From Doryteuthis pealeii (Eukaryota > Mollusca > Cephalopoda > Myopsida > Loliginidae): a stretch of 64,000 nt of DNA. Positions 35,874-47,527 of this stretch are shown here, one piece after another (the first letter of the stretch is position 1; each line of letters begins with the position of its first letter). The notes beneath the pieces are model-generated. The model was not told where the DNA came from. It did no database searches and saw only the letters and a list, made by a program, of their open reading frames with translations. Made by a program: the position numbers and the translations under genes. The stretch spans positions 71,315,944 to 71,379,943 of the forward strand of contig CM042157.1 in NCBI GenBank assembly GCA_023376005.1, in the 5' to 3' direction.

Positions 35874-36955
35874 CACAGGACAATAAAAAATTAAAAAAAA
35901 CAAAACTGTTTTCAACTGCCTTAATAAAGAATTCATCATTCGCATCTGATGATTGGGAACCTTAGACACTTACTCTAGGCTTCCTGAAATAGGCTATAAA
36001 GCAAAGAATCTAAATCTTCTGTTATATTTTTTACTTATATAATTTTGCTCTGACTCTGACAATAAGAGCACATTGAGCTCTGCAAACTGCGACACTTAAA
36101 AAAAAATTCTATGTTGTATGGAAGATTTCTTTTCCGGATTTTTGGATTATATATATATCTATTATTATACTAAAGCTGAGTTTATCAACCTTCTCCAGCT
36201 AAAGGATTTTTTTCTATTTATGTTATGGACACAATATTTATACTTAGATATTCCTTGGTGTTAGCACTACAAAGTGTATGAAAAAAAATTCAGTTTAATT
36301 GGCTTTAATTAGGCGTAATTAGCAATTAAGTCAACGACCGACCAATCCCTGTCTTGGAGATTACCTGTTGCTCTTCCCATCTCGCTATGTCAGTTAAGTT
36401 AACTCTCCTCCCACCCTGTATTTGTCAGTTAGTAAGAGTGTAATAGCGTACAGCCTGTTCATAACTGAAAAATCAGCACTCAGGCACCCACCCATTACCT
36501 ACATACCGTAGGTGATGCGTGGGGGCCTCCGTGCCCCCCTTTCATTTCTCCAGGCTAAAGAGAATTTTTTTTTTTTTAATAAAGTGGCGTAAATCAGGCT
36601 TTAAAATAGATTTTTTTAAATTACTTTAATTATTAATTTATAGAGTCAAATTTAACATGATTATTAAACTTACTTTAAAATATTTCATGTTGGGTAAAAA
36701 AAAAGTAGTTATATATTTAAATGTGATGGGATCTTATTCAAATGAGCAAACGTTGACTCCCCCCATCGTTTAACTAAAACAAACTAAAAGAATACATTGC
36801 TGACTAACTCCTTGATTTTTGGTAATTTATCTATCTTAAATTAGTGAATCAATCAACTTATTTGGTAAGTAGATAAATTGTCTTTGTTGCTCTTTTCGGA
36901 AAAATTAAAATCTTATTTTGTTTTAAAATCAAGATTTGTGGGTTAAAGTTCGCAA
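34831..36955. other. Non-coding stretch with microsatellites
   Basis: (TA)n at 35527-35560 and an (AC)n-(TA)n compound tract at 35784-35870. A less AT-rich block at 36330-36545 contains GGGGGCCTCCGTGCCCCCC, a short hairpin, and is unrecognised. No gene. Confidence 0.5.
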
Positions 36956-36956
36956 A

Positions 36957-37205
36957 TTTTTTATAAGAAGTATATATTAACATTACCGACAAAAACTTAA
37001 TTACCTTAACCCCTAAACCGTAACAGAATTTGCAAAAAAACTTAATAAGTTTCCGTTTTAACGACGATTTGCAAGTTTAACCGATTTAAGATTGTTTTGA
37101 GATTAAAAAATGTACGAGATAAATAATACACACACACAAACAAACCAATGCCTTTTTATTGTAACTAAGTTTTTGTCGGTAATGTTAATATATACTTATA
37201 AAAAA
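36957..37205. repeat. Inverted repeat with ~40-bp arms
   Basis: AGTATATATTAACATTACCG near 36968 is mirrored by CGGTAATGTTAATATATACT near 37176; arms run about 36957-36999 and 37166-37205. No ORF with meaning. Confidence 0.65.
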
Positions 37206-37780
37206 TTTATTATGTTTCCTACAGTTTTTAATACAAAACAAATCAAGAGTTTATTAGAAAATAAGTTGTTTAGAATTAAATTGTCAGCTACGACATAATT
37301 TATTTACTAAAAGAATAGGTAAATGCCTCACGATTTAACTCTTAATATTATTGAAAAAGAAAGTTGGGAAAATCAGAATTACAATGTTAGAAATTATTTA
37401 TAATAAAATTTTAACTGAACGGTAATATCTGCTTTCTGGATATAAACGGGAGAATTATTTGTTTCCAAATAAAATAATAAATTTCTTCAAACACTGTTTG
37501 TTTGAGTTTTCTTTTACAGAGTATAAATATACATGCGTCACGGATTCGAACCTATTAACTTATGGACCCTTTTCTTTGATTAAATAAATACGATTTTGCT
37601 GTACATTAAAGAAAAGTATTTATTTTACATTTTATAAATTTTTAAAAATCCCTGAAAAATAAAATAAAAATGTAGACAATAGGAACTTTTAATATAAAAT
37701 TCTTTTGAAAATAATCTAACAATTAAAAAACAACAACAAAAAAGAAAAAGATACATATTTTTTCTTATTTACGAGATTTA
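37206..37780. other. AT-rich non-coding stretch
   Basis: Nothing recognised. Confidence 0.4.
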
Positions 37781-37782
37781 TA

Positions 37783-39365
37783 GGTACCACCAATTTGACC
37801 CTGTGCAATTTACCCCCCCCTACATTTAAGACAATGAAACTTGCAGAAAAATTAATATTTTCTAGAAAAATTTTTTTCCTTCGAAAGAAAAAACATTAAA
37901 CAAACTCCTGATGATTTTTTAAATTTTTTATCAGCTTACGAAAATAATGAAAATTATGATTGAAAAACAATGTTTTCATTTTTGCACTGTTAAATCAACT
38001 GAAATTTAACGTAGCTAAAAACAAGTTACGATAAGAGGATTTTTTAAAAATTCTATGAAAAATCAATTAATGGTCCGATTTTCACGAAAATTTCCATAAA
38101 TTTTTACCATTGGATGTAAATACATCTGAAATAGTTTTTTTTCTAAAATATATTAGGGGAAATATTTTTTTACGAGGTCTATCCCCCCCCCTATTTTATT
38201 TTATGAGATAAAAAAATGACGTGGAAAAAAAATTTGGTACTTTTTTTTCTATAAAGATAAGAGGCTGAATAACTATATCAATGAAATTGTATAACGTACC
38301 GAACTATAGTTTTTTTAGGAAAAATTAATGAAATCGGAAATAAAAAGTGCAAAAAAATGTCATTATATTAATATTTGAAAACTTTTTTTTGCATGTAATT
38401 GGTATGTACTATATTCTATTAAATTCTCAAAAAAAAAAAAAATTTTTTTAAGAAATGAATTTTTACGAGATTTTCAATCTTTTGTGTGATTAAATATTTT
38501 TATTTTCTGCGTGAAATAAATAAATTTTTTTTTCTGCGGAAAAAAATCGAATTTTTCACGGATATTTAAAAATATGAATTTTAGAATTCAGGTGAATTAA
38601 AAGTTGGTCCGATCCGTGCTCGATTAATATTTTAAAAAGAATTTGTAATTTTTATTGTTGAATAATAATGTGTGATTCTTAGAATATACGGAAGAGCAAA
38701 ACTGACATATGACGAGACGCTTCTCGGTAACTAAAGTTTGTTTTTCTGTGCGTAAAAAATTATTTTATTTAACTTTTACGACCAATTAGAATAAAAATAA
38801 TATATTGAATGATTGTTTTATCAGTTTTTCTCTTAGAAAAAATATTCAAATTTTCATTTTATTTTCGATTTTAAGAATTAATTCTAAAACCGAAGACATT
38901 TTTAACGTCAATTTCACTGCGAAATTTTAAGATTAAATATTTTCAAGTTTTTATTCATAGTAAATTGTAATATTAAAGTTTATAAAGATTTTATTCATTT
39001 TAAATTGTAATATTAAAGTTTTTAAAGATTTTATTCATTTTAATAGAAAAAATTTGGCTAAAAAAGTTTGTCCGTTACACCCATCCGTACTTAGATGCAT
39101 AACCGTAAGAGGGTAATAATATGTATTTCTTTCTCTCTAAATCGCAGCCTGAAAATTACCCTTTCGCACGTAATATGGATAGGTTTGTTTATTTTTTAAG
39201 ATAACGATGTAATTTTTCCCAATCGGATAATTTGATCTTTGAATTAACTATTTTTCTTTGTAACAACCCTGTACGTTCTTTTTTTTTACGAGATTTTTGA
39301 TAAACAAAGTTCGGAAATATCTATTTTCGTTTTATTCAAGATGGCCTAAACGGTTTGGTGGTACC
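37783..39365 (+). mobile_element. R1 repeat copy g (1583 bp, longest)
   Basis: GGTACCACCAATTTGACCC after TA at the left and GGTTTGGTGGTACC before TA at the right. Colinear with 6307-7686 but with about 200 bp more in the middle (38870-39060, including a direct repeat of TTTTAAATTGTAATATTAAA). No transposase. Confidence 0.7.
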
Positions 39366-39639
39366 TAGAGATTTAAGTTTCAATGTTTAAGATGCCCTAT
39401 TTCCAAAACCGATTTATTAGTGAATTATCTTTTTTTACATATGTTCCATCATTAAATTGTCTTTCGAAAAATGTAAAATTTATTTATGTACAAAAAAAAA
39501 AAAAAAATCTTGGTACGGGGGATCAACGCGCGAAACATATTGGTGCATATCGCATTAATGCGTTCTGGCCCCTTGCCCTAAAAAACGCTACATGATGCCT
39601 TCTGAAAATTCGAACCGTGCTATTTATGAACTTCCTACC

Positions 39640-39780
39640 TGGGTAAAGAAGAACAATTTCCTCATAAATTCCTACAATAAAATAAATTGAACCCTCATTT
39701 TATGTCTGTGTTTTTGCAATAAATGTTTTATTTTTCTTGCACCCATTATTTTACAATACTAAATATATTTTCTTGGAGAT
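39640..39780 (-). repeat. Inverted copy of the 4245-4400 repeat
   Basis: Reverse complement shares AAAATGAGGGTTCAATTTAT and GCAAGAAAAATAAAACATTT with the region right of the MITE at 4034. Confidence 0.6.
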
Positions 39781-39867
39781 ATGTTAGCACCATATATATT
39801 TATAATATGCCTAGACTACATAAGTAAACATCATTAGATGTTATAAATAATTATTTTTTAAAAGGCA

Positions 39868-40533
39868 AGAAGCAGGCAATATTCTGCACCGAATGCAGCA
39901 TGGAACATCACCCTCTATGTGAACTCCGATAAAACCAAGTTCATGTGTTTTTAAAATTAAGGAGGCATCTCCACGTTCGATGATAAACCCTGGAAATTGG
40001 TGTTACAATTAACGTAGCTAGGTAGTAATATCTTATCTAAAGAAAGCCATGTTAATCAATGCATAGTGAAAGGCATGGTCTTCCATGGACTATCAGTCAT
40101 ATAGAAATCTGATCTCATTGACAAGTTAAAGCAACAATTCTTCACAACCATAGCTGTATCATTGCTACTGTACAACTGCACCACTTGGACACTAACATAG
40201 CACCTAGAGAATAAGCTACATGGGAACTGCACAAGAATGCAGTATGTAATTTCAAAAAAGTTGTGGAAGCAACACCCCATGAGAAAGCAGCTGTATGGCC
40301 ACTTGCCACTTATCACACAAACAATCTGAGTAAAATGCTGGACACTGCTGGAGAATCAAGGACAAACTCATGATGTTTTTGTATGGAAACCAGCAGACAG
40401 GCACCCAGTGTGGACCGTTGAGCAAAGATGTACATTGACCAACTCTGTGCAGATATTGGATGCTGTGAAGAGGACCTCTTGAGAACAATGATTGATAGGG
40501 TAGGGTTGGCTAGAGATTGTCATGGATATCCAT
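39868..40533 (+). pseudogene. RTE-like LINE, C-terminal fragment
   Basis: Degenerate plus-strand coding similarity in shifting frames: LYVNSDKTKFMCF near 39918, then LKQQFFTTIAVSLLLYNCTT near 40122, then ENKLHGNCTRMQYV near 40210, and KQHPMRKQLYGHLPLITQTI near 40270, followed by a piece resembling VGRPARTYLQQLCADTG-type endings. I recall this order as the C-terminal part of RTE-clade LINE polyproteins. Many stops; a molecular fossil. Confidence 0.7.
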
Positions 40534-40722
40534 GATTAAAATCCTACTTACCTTTAATTACAAATTAACTAACCAAGTGACCCTTCTCTTGTTCTTCCTT
40601 TGGTCATTTGAAAATGTTTACTCCAGTTTAAATAACTTATTTGGACAGTTTGGGAAAACTTTAAATTAGTGAAATAATATTATCATGTGATTTTTTCCAA
40701 CAATCTAAACCGAGCACAATGG

Positions 40723-40750
40723 GTGACCCAACGGGTCACGTATTTTCTAG
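40723..40750 (+). mobile_element. Helitron-type 3' terminus
   Basis: A perfect 7-bp hairpin (GTGACCC-AAC-GGGTCAC, 40723-40739) lies 7 bases before CTAG (40747-40750), followed by T. This is the canonical 3' end of Helitrons, which insert between A and T. The 5' TC end and any Rep/helicase are not identified; the RTE fragment upstream might be inside it. Confidence 0.5.
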
Positions 40751-40800
<50 letters not shown>

Positions 40801-42320
40801 GAATACAAAAAGTTGACATTTATTTAATTATATTACTCCCTTTTGGACTTCTGCTAGGAATAATAAGAAAAAGATCTATACCTATTGAAAAAAAAAATTC
40901 TATGTACAAATTATTCTTAGTCATGATAAAAAAGAAGCTAAGAATTAAACATATTTTTTTATTGGTGGGAAATTTTGTGTATTAATTCAAATGAAAATTA
41001 TTTGTTTATTCTATTAATAGTTTATTTCTTGTTAAAAAAAATGTTTTTGAGTTACACTGATTAAAGATTAATATATTTTGTTCTGAGAAATAAATCCTTA
41101 AATGACAAAAATTTTAATTCAGTTCTTAATTGTCTTAATTGTCTGTTGTGTTACAATGAAAAAAAATGTATTTATTTTTACAAAGAAGCTAAGAATTAAA
41201 AATGTATCTTTATTTGTTGGTGGAAAATCTAGTATTTGTTTATTATATGGATAGTTATTTTTTATGTTTTTAAATTACATTGATTAAAATTAATTTTAAT
41301 GATCAAAGTAGCTAAGAATTTGTGTATTACTCATGGAGAGTTATTGAGTTGAATCCAACCGATTTTACTTGTGTATTTGATGCATAATTAGACTGACAGA
41401 CTGCAGATTATGTTTTTATAATTGTCTTTTATTTTATTCACACAATGCAGCCATGAAACTGCAATTAAAAAATGAACATTTGCATAAGTGTAAAAATACA
41501 AAAAGGGATGATAAATTTTACATACATTTAAAATAGCAATATAACACAGAACAAGACAAAACAATTTCAAATAAAAATGGCCATCATAAAATCATTAGGA
41601 AACATTTACACCTCATAAAGAAATACAAATTCTTACATATAAAGCATTTAAACTTATTTTTCACTTGCAAAAAGCAGTAAAACATACATTTACAGGGATT
41701 TCTAAAGGTAACTTATTGCCTTAAATGCATAAACTATGTAGGAGACTTGATAAGAAATAATTCAAACTTCAATATATTTATAATCTACAGGAAAATAACT
41801 TGTTTAAACTTTTTATGATTCTCCCAAAATCCCTTTGCCTAAGGACCAAATCCTCATGATTTTGAATTCAAGTCTTGCAAAAACTTACATTTCCAAATAC
41901 TAAATATCTTTTAGTGTTTACACTTTCTACTAAAATGTCTGTTCAACTAATAACTAAAACAAGGTAATACTTTTCCACTCATTTTAAGCCATATTTACAC
42001 TATTTAGGGGATTCTGAGACTAAGGGACTACTTTTTCTTGGCGAAAGACTAATACAGTGACCAGGTAAATGGGTTCTGGGGTACAAAGCAGGGGTGGGTG
42101 TAAAACGAACTTGTTGACTTCTTAGCTGACTTTTTGCTGAGTCATGGTAGCAGCTACAATTGTACTTTTATTTCTGGATATATTTCATTTTTTATAGCAC
42201 TAAGTTGCATATTTGGATATTGATTGGGTATTTTCCTTTGTAAATTATTTGCAATATTTTTGTTTTGTTTTAACATGTTTCATTAAATATATGTATATAT
42301 ATATCTTATATACTTTCAGT
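40751..42320. other. Non-coding stretch before the host gene
   Basis: Starts with a (TA)n array (40751-40800). The rest is AT-rich with no gene, and may be intron or upstream region of the gene at 42470. A candidate splice acceptor (TATACTTTCAG) ends at 42320. Confidence 0.45.
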
Positions 42321-42469
42321 ATTAACAAAACGTCATCATAGAACTGGTGAGGAAATGAACTTGAAAATAAAATGAAATAAATGAAAGAGAATACATTATA
42401 TCTATTCTATTGAAAAATTTTATAGAATATTCATCAATAACATAATTGATTTTATTCAAGAAAAACAAT

Positions 42470-43565
42470 ATGGCAGAAGATGCTTTACATTCAGGAAAAG
42501 ATGACATCTGGGAACAAAAATTAAACACAAAACATCTATTTGATTGTAAGTCATTGAGAAATAAAGAAAATAACAAAGAAAATGTTCCACACCAACAAAA
42601 CAAGAATGACAAAAAATCAGAGGAGGAAATCCACAGTGAAACAAAAATAGAAGAAGATAAAAATGGAGATATTTCTGCAGGAAAATCTAATGGGATCAGT
42701 GAAGAGGAGAAGCAAAAAGAAAATCTACAGGAGAAAAAAGCAAAAGTTGAACTGATTAGTACAAAGAAAAAAAGAATAGTTTATCCTGTTTCTTCCGCTT
42801 TGGCAAAAATTTTCAAAAAGTATCCCCATATTCTCAAGAAATTACACTCTGCTCTCAAGGAAAAAGAATCCCTTACTCTGCACAAAGATTTCAGCTCTAC
42901 ATTTAAATTGACAAATTTTGAACAGGATCCAATCAAATTTTTTGATGACAAAGATTTGAAGCCCATAGACAACAATTCCAGTGAACAATCTTATCTGAAA
43001 GCAAATCCTAAGGAATGGGAGAATTTTACTTTGTCTTTGCAAAAGAAATTCTGTTGTGTTATTTTTAATGAGGAAGATTTTTCAGTGACTTATGTGTGTG
43101 CTATAATTTCAGAATCCCAGCAAATTGTTTCAGAGATCTCAAATTTTTTAAAACAAAATCGCTATGACATTAAGATATCTCCTCATGTGATGGATTTTGT
43201 GAAACATAGTGAGAAATTTTCCAATTTAGAATTAGAGGAAACAGCTGAAGATGAAATCTGGATCCGGAATATAAAAAAGACTCGTCTTGAAGAGCTGAAA
43301 AAAGAAATGGGAAAAGTTGATCGTCAAAGTTTTGTAGTTGATGAAAACCAATATGAGATGCTAAATGAAATTAAGAAAGAAACTTTAACAAATATTGAAA
43401 TGAAGTTTCATGTAAAAGGCAGTTCATATCAGCTTTCAATTGTTGGTGAGATTCCTGTAGTTTTTCAGATAAATCCAATAACAAGAATTTCTTGTGTTGC
43501 AAAATCTGATCTTGAAAATATTCCTTTGGATCTTCTCATCTTTCTTCATTTCCAGGAACCTAAAG
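42470..43565 (+). CDS. Host gene exon 1 (coding part): unidentified KEN-box protein
   Basis: ATG at 42470 has a good context (A at -3, G at +4) and an in-frame TAA lies at 42443. A splice acceptor at 42320 suggests that the exon starts at 42321 with 5' UTR. 365 codons plus one base are encoded, ending at an AAAG|GTCAGT donor. The N-terminal ~95 residues are charged and look disordered, with two KEN motifs at residues 32-34 and 36-38 (NKENNKENVP), a known APC/C degradation signal. A folded part follows from about residue 100 (VYPVSSALAKIFKKYPHIL) with alternating strand/helix character. I do not recognise the family; a KH-like fold is only a guess. The base composition and lack of stops set it apart from the repeats around it. 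Confidence 0.75.
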
Positions 43566-43632
43566 GTCAGTAGCACTTTCTTTGTATTTTTTTTTTATTC
43601 TTGTCACTTTGTCCTTTGTTGGTGAATAATAT

Positions 43633-43677
<45 letters not shown>

Positions 43678-44644
43678 CTCGACCCTTTAACTTTTGATTT
43701 ATTATCAGTTAAGTCCCTTTCTCGACCCTTTAACTTTTGATTTATTATCAGTTAAGTCCCTTTCGAGTGGTGTTTAGTAAATTATTATACCTTAAAAAAT
43801 AAGACCATTTAAGTGATAGATGAGGTTGAAAAATGTTTTACTCTGAGTCAACTATATTTTTATGAATTTCATTGAAAGTTTAAAATTCTTTGTTTTCTCA
43901 CCACAAGAATTCACAAAAATATGAATCATCTGCTTGAATGCCTTCTTGGCACCATAACCATAAACCCAGTTGTTTGGTCAATCTACCTATAATGGCAACT
44001 TCTGGCAACGAATGAGTAAAACAGAGTCGACTGAAGACTTTTTATTTTTTAAAAAGACGGGAGTTGTCACTCATTCTCCTCTTTTCCGCAACTTGTCTTC
44101 AACGTGAAACTACAATAAACACAAAAGATTATATAGTTTCTCTAATATGCTAATACTAAATTTGAACAGAGGAGAAAAAATTTGCATGTTGACACTTACG
44201 TTCTTGTCTCCTCATTTCCTGCCTGCGAAATGATTTAACTTTAGCGCCACATGCACATGTCACCTTTTATCTGTGTTAAACGGTGTGTGTACCTACACAA
44301 TAAGATAGCCGGGCTAAGCAAGGGAGATAATTCTCTTGCATTTACACAAAAGATATTTCATCAATCTCTACAGTCATACCAGGACCACCAATTATTGTAT
44401 ATTCCTTTAATAAGGTTACAATGTAATAAAGTATTATAAAGTATGAAAAATTATGGTAATATAGACATATGAAAAGTGGGTAGGAAAACTATTTCAAATT
44501 CCAATTTTCAGGTACAAAAATCACTTAAAACTGCTCAACCGAAAACAAATCAAAAGTGAAACGTTTGAGAAAGTTCAAAAGTGCCCATTTGTCTTATTAT
44601 ATTACTTGGTATTTGTTAAAGAAATTTTGTGATTCATTTTTCAG
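43566..44644 (+). other. Intron 1 with TA microsatellite and 43-bp duplication
   Basis: Bounded by AG|GTCAGT and TTCATTTTTCAG|. It holds a (TA)n run (43628-43675) and an exact two-copy 43-bp repeat (about 43676-43761, unit starting TTTCTCGACCCTTTAACTTT). Confidence 0.65.
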
Positions 44645-44981
44645 AGAAATCTTCAGAAAATCTGCTGCTTGATCTTCCCAGGAATTATCATGACATTTTT
44701 TTAACAACATCTTGGAATAAAAATTTAAAAATGGATCTGACAAATATTTTCAAAGATGACATATTTTCTCACACAATTGGAATCAGAATTCCTCCTGAAA
44801 TATCTAAACATCTGGAAGAATTATATCAGGTTATTTTAAACTGCAATAGGAAATTTATCACAGAATCACAAAAGACCTGTTTATATCCTATTGTTTTTTG
44901 AGACTTCTGAAATACAACAGGAGATGGTCAAAATTTTGAAGACTTTTGTAAAACCAAACCCACAGTCTTTGCCAGAACAAG
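44645..44981 (+). CDS. Host gene exon 2, with one-base frameshift
   Basis: The exon begins after TTTTTCAG and completes the codon left by exon 1 (G+AG, Glu), so the phase agrees. It reads KSSENLLLDLPRNYHDIF onward. The frame hits TGA at 44899-44901, but skipping one T of the six-T run at 44894-44899 keeps it open through ETSEIQQEMVKILKTFVKP to the donor G|GTAAAT at 44981. A homopolymer sequencing or assembly error is therefore likely; a real null allele is the alternative. Corrected, the exon is 336 bases and preserves phase. Function unknown. Confidence 0.65.
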
Positions 44982-45455
44982 GTAAATATATTCTTTTCTT
45001 TTTAACTCTTATAAGTTGTTGAAGTCAGTCAATCAGTCAGTTTGAACAACAGCAACTGGTTAAGCACAACTGAACCAGCCAGTCAGTATACTGTTGGTTT
45101 GGACAACAGCAACTGGCTACGCACAACTGAACCAGCCAGTCAGTCAGTATACTGTTGGTTTGGACAACAGCAACTGGCTAAGCACAACTGAACCAGCCAG
45201 TCAGTCAGTATACTGTTGGTTTGGACAACAGCAACTGGTTAAGCACAACTGAACCAGCCAGTCAGTCAGTATACTGTTGGTTTGGACAACAGCAACTAGT
45301 TAAGCCCAACTGAAATAGTGCCCAAAACAGCTGGTACTTATGGAACTCAGGAATATTCCATTCATGCATTTGGGTGATTCCATTCCTTGAGTTCTAACTG
45401 TCTGCTTGGTTTCTGTGGTGTTATGGTGTTTTATAAATAACCTGTCATTTTGCAG
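44982..45455 (+). repeat. Intron 2 with ~60-bp tandem repeats
   Basis: About five units at 45008-45310, period 57-61 bp, each with ACAGCAACTGGTTAAGCACA-like sequence and CAGTCAGTATACTGTTGG. The unit contains CAGTATACTG, a short palindrome. Confidence 0.75.
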
Positions 45456-45470
45456 TTGGGTTGCAACAAG
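45456..45470 (+). CDS. Candidate 15-nt microexon
   Basis: TTGGGTTGCAACAAG lies between a good acceptor (CATTTTGCAG) and a strong donor (GTAAGA). Its length is a multiple of three and the incoming phase 1 is maintained, adding V-G-L-Q-Q. Without transcripts this is only a prediction. Confidence 0.4.
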
Positions 45471-45587
45471 GTAAGATCTGTAAAGGGTTATGGCTTGATT
45501 GTTGCCTTGTCTGCCAATTTGACGGTAATTGGAATTTTTCTACAGGGAGTTTGATGTTTATTTTACATGTGATATCTGAGAACATCT

Positions 45588-45687
45588 NNNNNNNNNNNNN
45601 NNNNNNNNNNNNNNNNNNNNNNNNNNNNNNNNNNNNNNNNNNNNNNNNNNNNNNNNNNNNNNNNNNNNNNNNNNNNNNNNNNNNNNN
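45588..45687. other. Assembly gap of 100 N
   Basis: A run of exactly 100 N, the usual size for a gap of unknown length, falls inside the host gene between the microexon and the last exon. A further exon could be hidden here. Confidence 0.99.
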
Positions 45688-46074
45688 AAAAAGAGAGAGA
45701 TTTTTTGTTTATTCTAAATTTTATTTTCATTTTAAGTTTAATCACATTGCTTCGGCTACTATGATCCACATCAAATAACTCACACTTGAGAAAAAGATGT
45801 GTGTGATCATGCTTTGAGCAAACCCTGATACAAGAGGAACCTACCATTATAATAAGCTTGTTCCGTATCCCAACAGAAAGGGGGTTATGCGCAAGCACCG
45901 AGAAAAGAAATGGCAAGCAATTGGTCTTGAAAACTTGGTAATTTCATGAACTTAATAACTAATTTTTAACTATGAATTGTGCTTGCCGCCTTGATTTGAA
46001 TGAAGTTAACTGTTATTAAAGAACAACATGTTTATTGAAAAAGAACACAGGATGTCACTCTCTTTTCCTCTCAG

Positions 46075-46184
46075 TTAAATTCGATGAAGTTCCTTGTTCT
46101 TTTCTACGTGAATTTGGAGAAGAGGCAAGAGTAAGAACAAATGGCAGCCCATCTTTGATTCAAGTTAATTTTCAACAGAGATAA
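46075..46184 (+). CDS. Host gene last exon (candidate)
   Basis: After the pyrimidine-rich acceptor CTCTTTTCCTCTCAG, the sequence completes a phase-1 codon and reads KFDEVPCSFLREFGEEAR, then VRTNGSPSLIQVNFQQR and TAA at 46182. With exon 2 corrected by one base, the four coding segments total 1557 bases, exactly 519 codons. A possible internal donor (AGA|GTAAGA near 46131) offers an alternative end. No clear polyadenylation signal follows. Confidence 0.55.
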
Positions 46185-46239
46185 ACATGCCAGTTTTGAA
46201 TCCATTTTAATGGCATTTTTTTCTCCAATGAATTATCAG

Positions 46240-46257
46240 TGGTGCCGGAAACCCGAA
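46240..46257 (+). promoter_or_regulatory. Possible BEL/Pao-type primer-binding site
   Basis: TGGTGCCGGAAACCCGAA resembles primer-binding sites of BEL/Pao retrotransposons (TGGTGCCGAAACCC type). The following 46260-46690 is less AT-rich, with broken frames I cannot assign. No LTR pair was found. Confidence 0.3.
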
Positions 46258-46697
46258 TGACCCAAGCGGACCTTCAGATTATCAGACAATCATAGTCGTC
46301 GTACTTGCTTTGCTCTCCCAGCTAGTTCTAGTCTTCTACTTAGCACTATCCAATATATCTTCTCTTCCACTCGATCGACAGCCAAAATGCTACTGCAGAC
46401 TTTCTCCCTGATCGTATCCCATTGCTGGTGTTTCATTCACCGGGGCTCCTCACTCTGAATTGCACGTTCGATATTCATCAGCACGCATCAACCTCACGAC
46501 AAAGATTTTTACATACGGGTTACTCTGCACGTGCTCATGTGCAGAATTGTGCACCGAGCAGGGTTTCAGCAACAAAGAGTACGAGTTCAATTTCCGTGAT
46601 CAACGTCGCACATTCCTCCCTCGCACAGGCCACACATATCCGAAACTCCGATATTGTTCGTTGGGGGCTGGGAATCTGCTCATCCACAATATCATAA

Positions 46698-47398
46698 AAT
46701 GTCTTTAGTAACGTTAACTTCATTTCAAATAAGCGGCGAAGCACAATTTTATGGTAAGAATTTAGTCACTTAAAGTTCAAGATACCGCCAGTTAAGTTGT
46801 TTTCAAATAATGCGCAAGCACAATTTTATGTAAGGAATTTAGTCACTTAAAGTTCAAGATTACCCAATTAAGTTTTGTTCAAATAATGCGCAGGCACAAT
46901 TTTATGGTAAGAATTTAGTCACTTAAAGTTCAAAGATTACCCAATTAAGTTTGTTTCAAATAATGCGCAGGAACAATTTATGGTAAGAATTTAGTCACTT
47001 AAAGTTCAAGATTACCCCATTAAGTTTGTTTCAAATAATGCGCAAGTACAATTTTATGGTTAAGAATTTAGTCACTTAAAGTTCAAGATTACCCAATTAA
47101 GTTTGTTTCAAATAATGCGCAAGTACAATTTTATGGTAAGAATTTAGTCACTTAAAGTTCAAGATTACCCAATTAAGTTTGTTTCAAATAATGCGCAGTA
47201 CAATTTTATGGTAAGAATTTAGTCACTTAAAGTTCAAGATTACCCAATTAAGTTTGTTCAAATAATGCGCAAGTACAATTTTATGGTAAGAATTTAGTCA
47301 CTTAAAGTTCAAGATTACCCAATTAAGTTTGTTTCAAATATGTGCAAGCACAAATTTTATGGTAAGAATTTAGTCACTTAAAATTTAAGTTACTGAAA
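46698..47398 (+). repeat. Tandem array, ~76-bp unit, about nine copies
   Basis: The unit holds AATTTTATGGTAAGAATTTA, GTCACTTAAAGTTCAAGATT and ACCCAATTAAGTTTGTTTCA. Spacing between units is 75-77 bp, with single-base indels. Confidence 0.9.
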
Positions 47399-47527
47399 AC
47401 TTTCCGATTACACACATGGAAGAAAAGCAAATGTTTTTCCTGACCACAAGCAGCTTGGGCCAATCGGACAGAAATCTCTAACAAAGCCAACTAATTTTCT
47501 GAATTTTTGAGATGAGGCTTTATAATT

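Noticed and set aside
42322..43042. Minus-strand frames over host exon 1
   Set aside because: Antisense shadows of the lysine-rich plus-strand exon (rich in Phe/Cys/Leu).
45461..45916. Open frames crossing the gap
   Set aside because: They exist only because 100 N are read as open codons.
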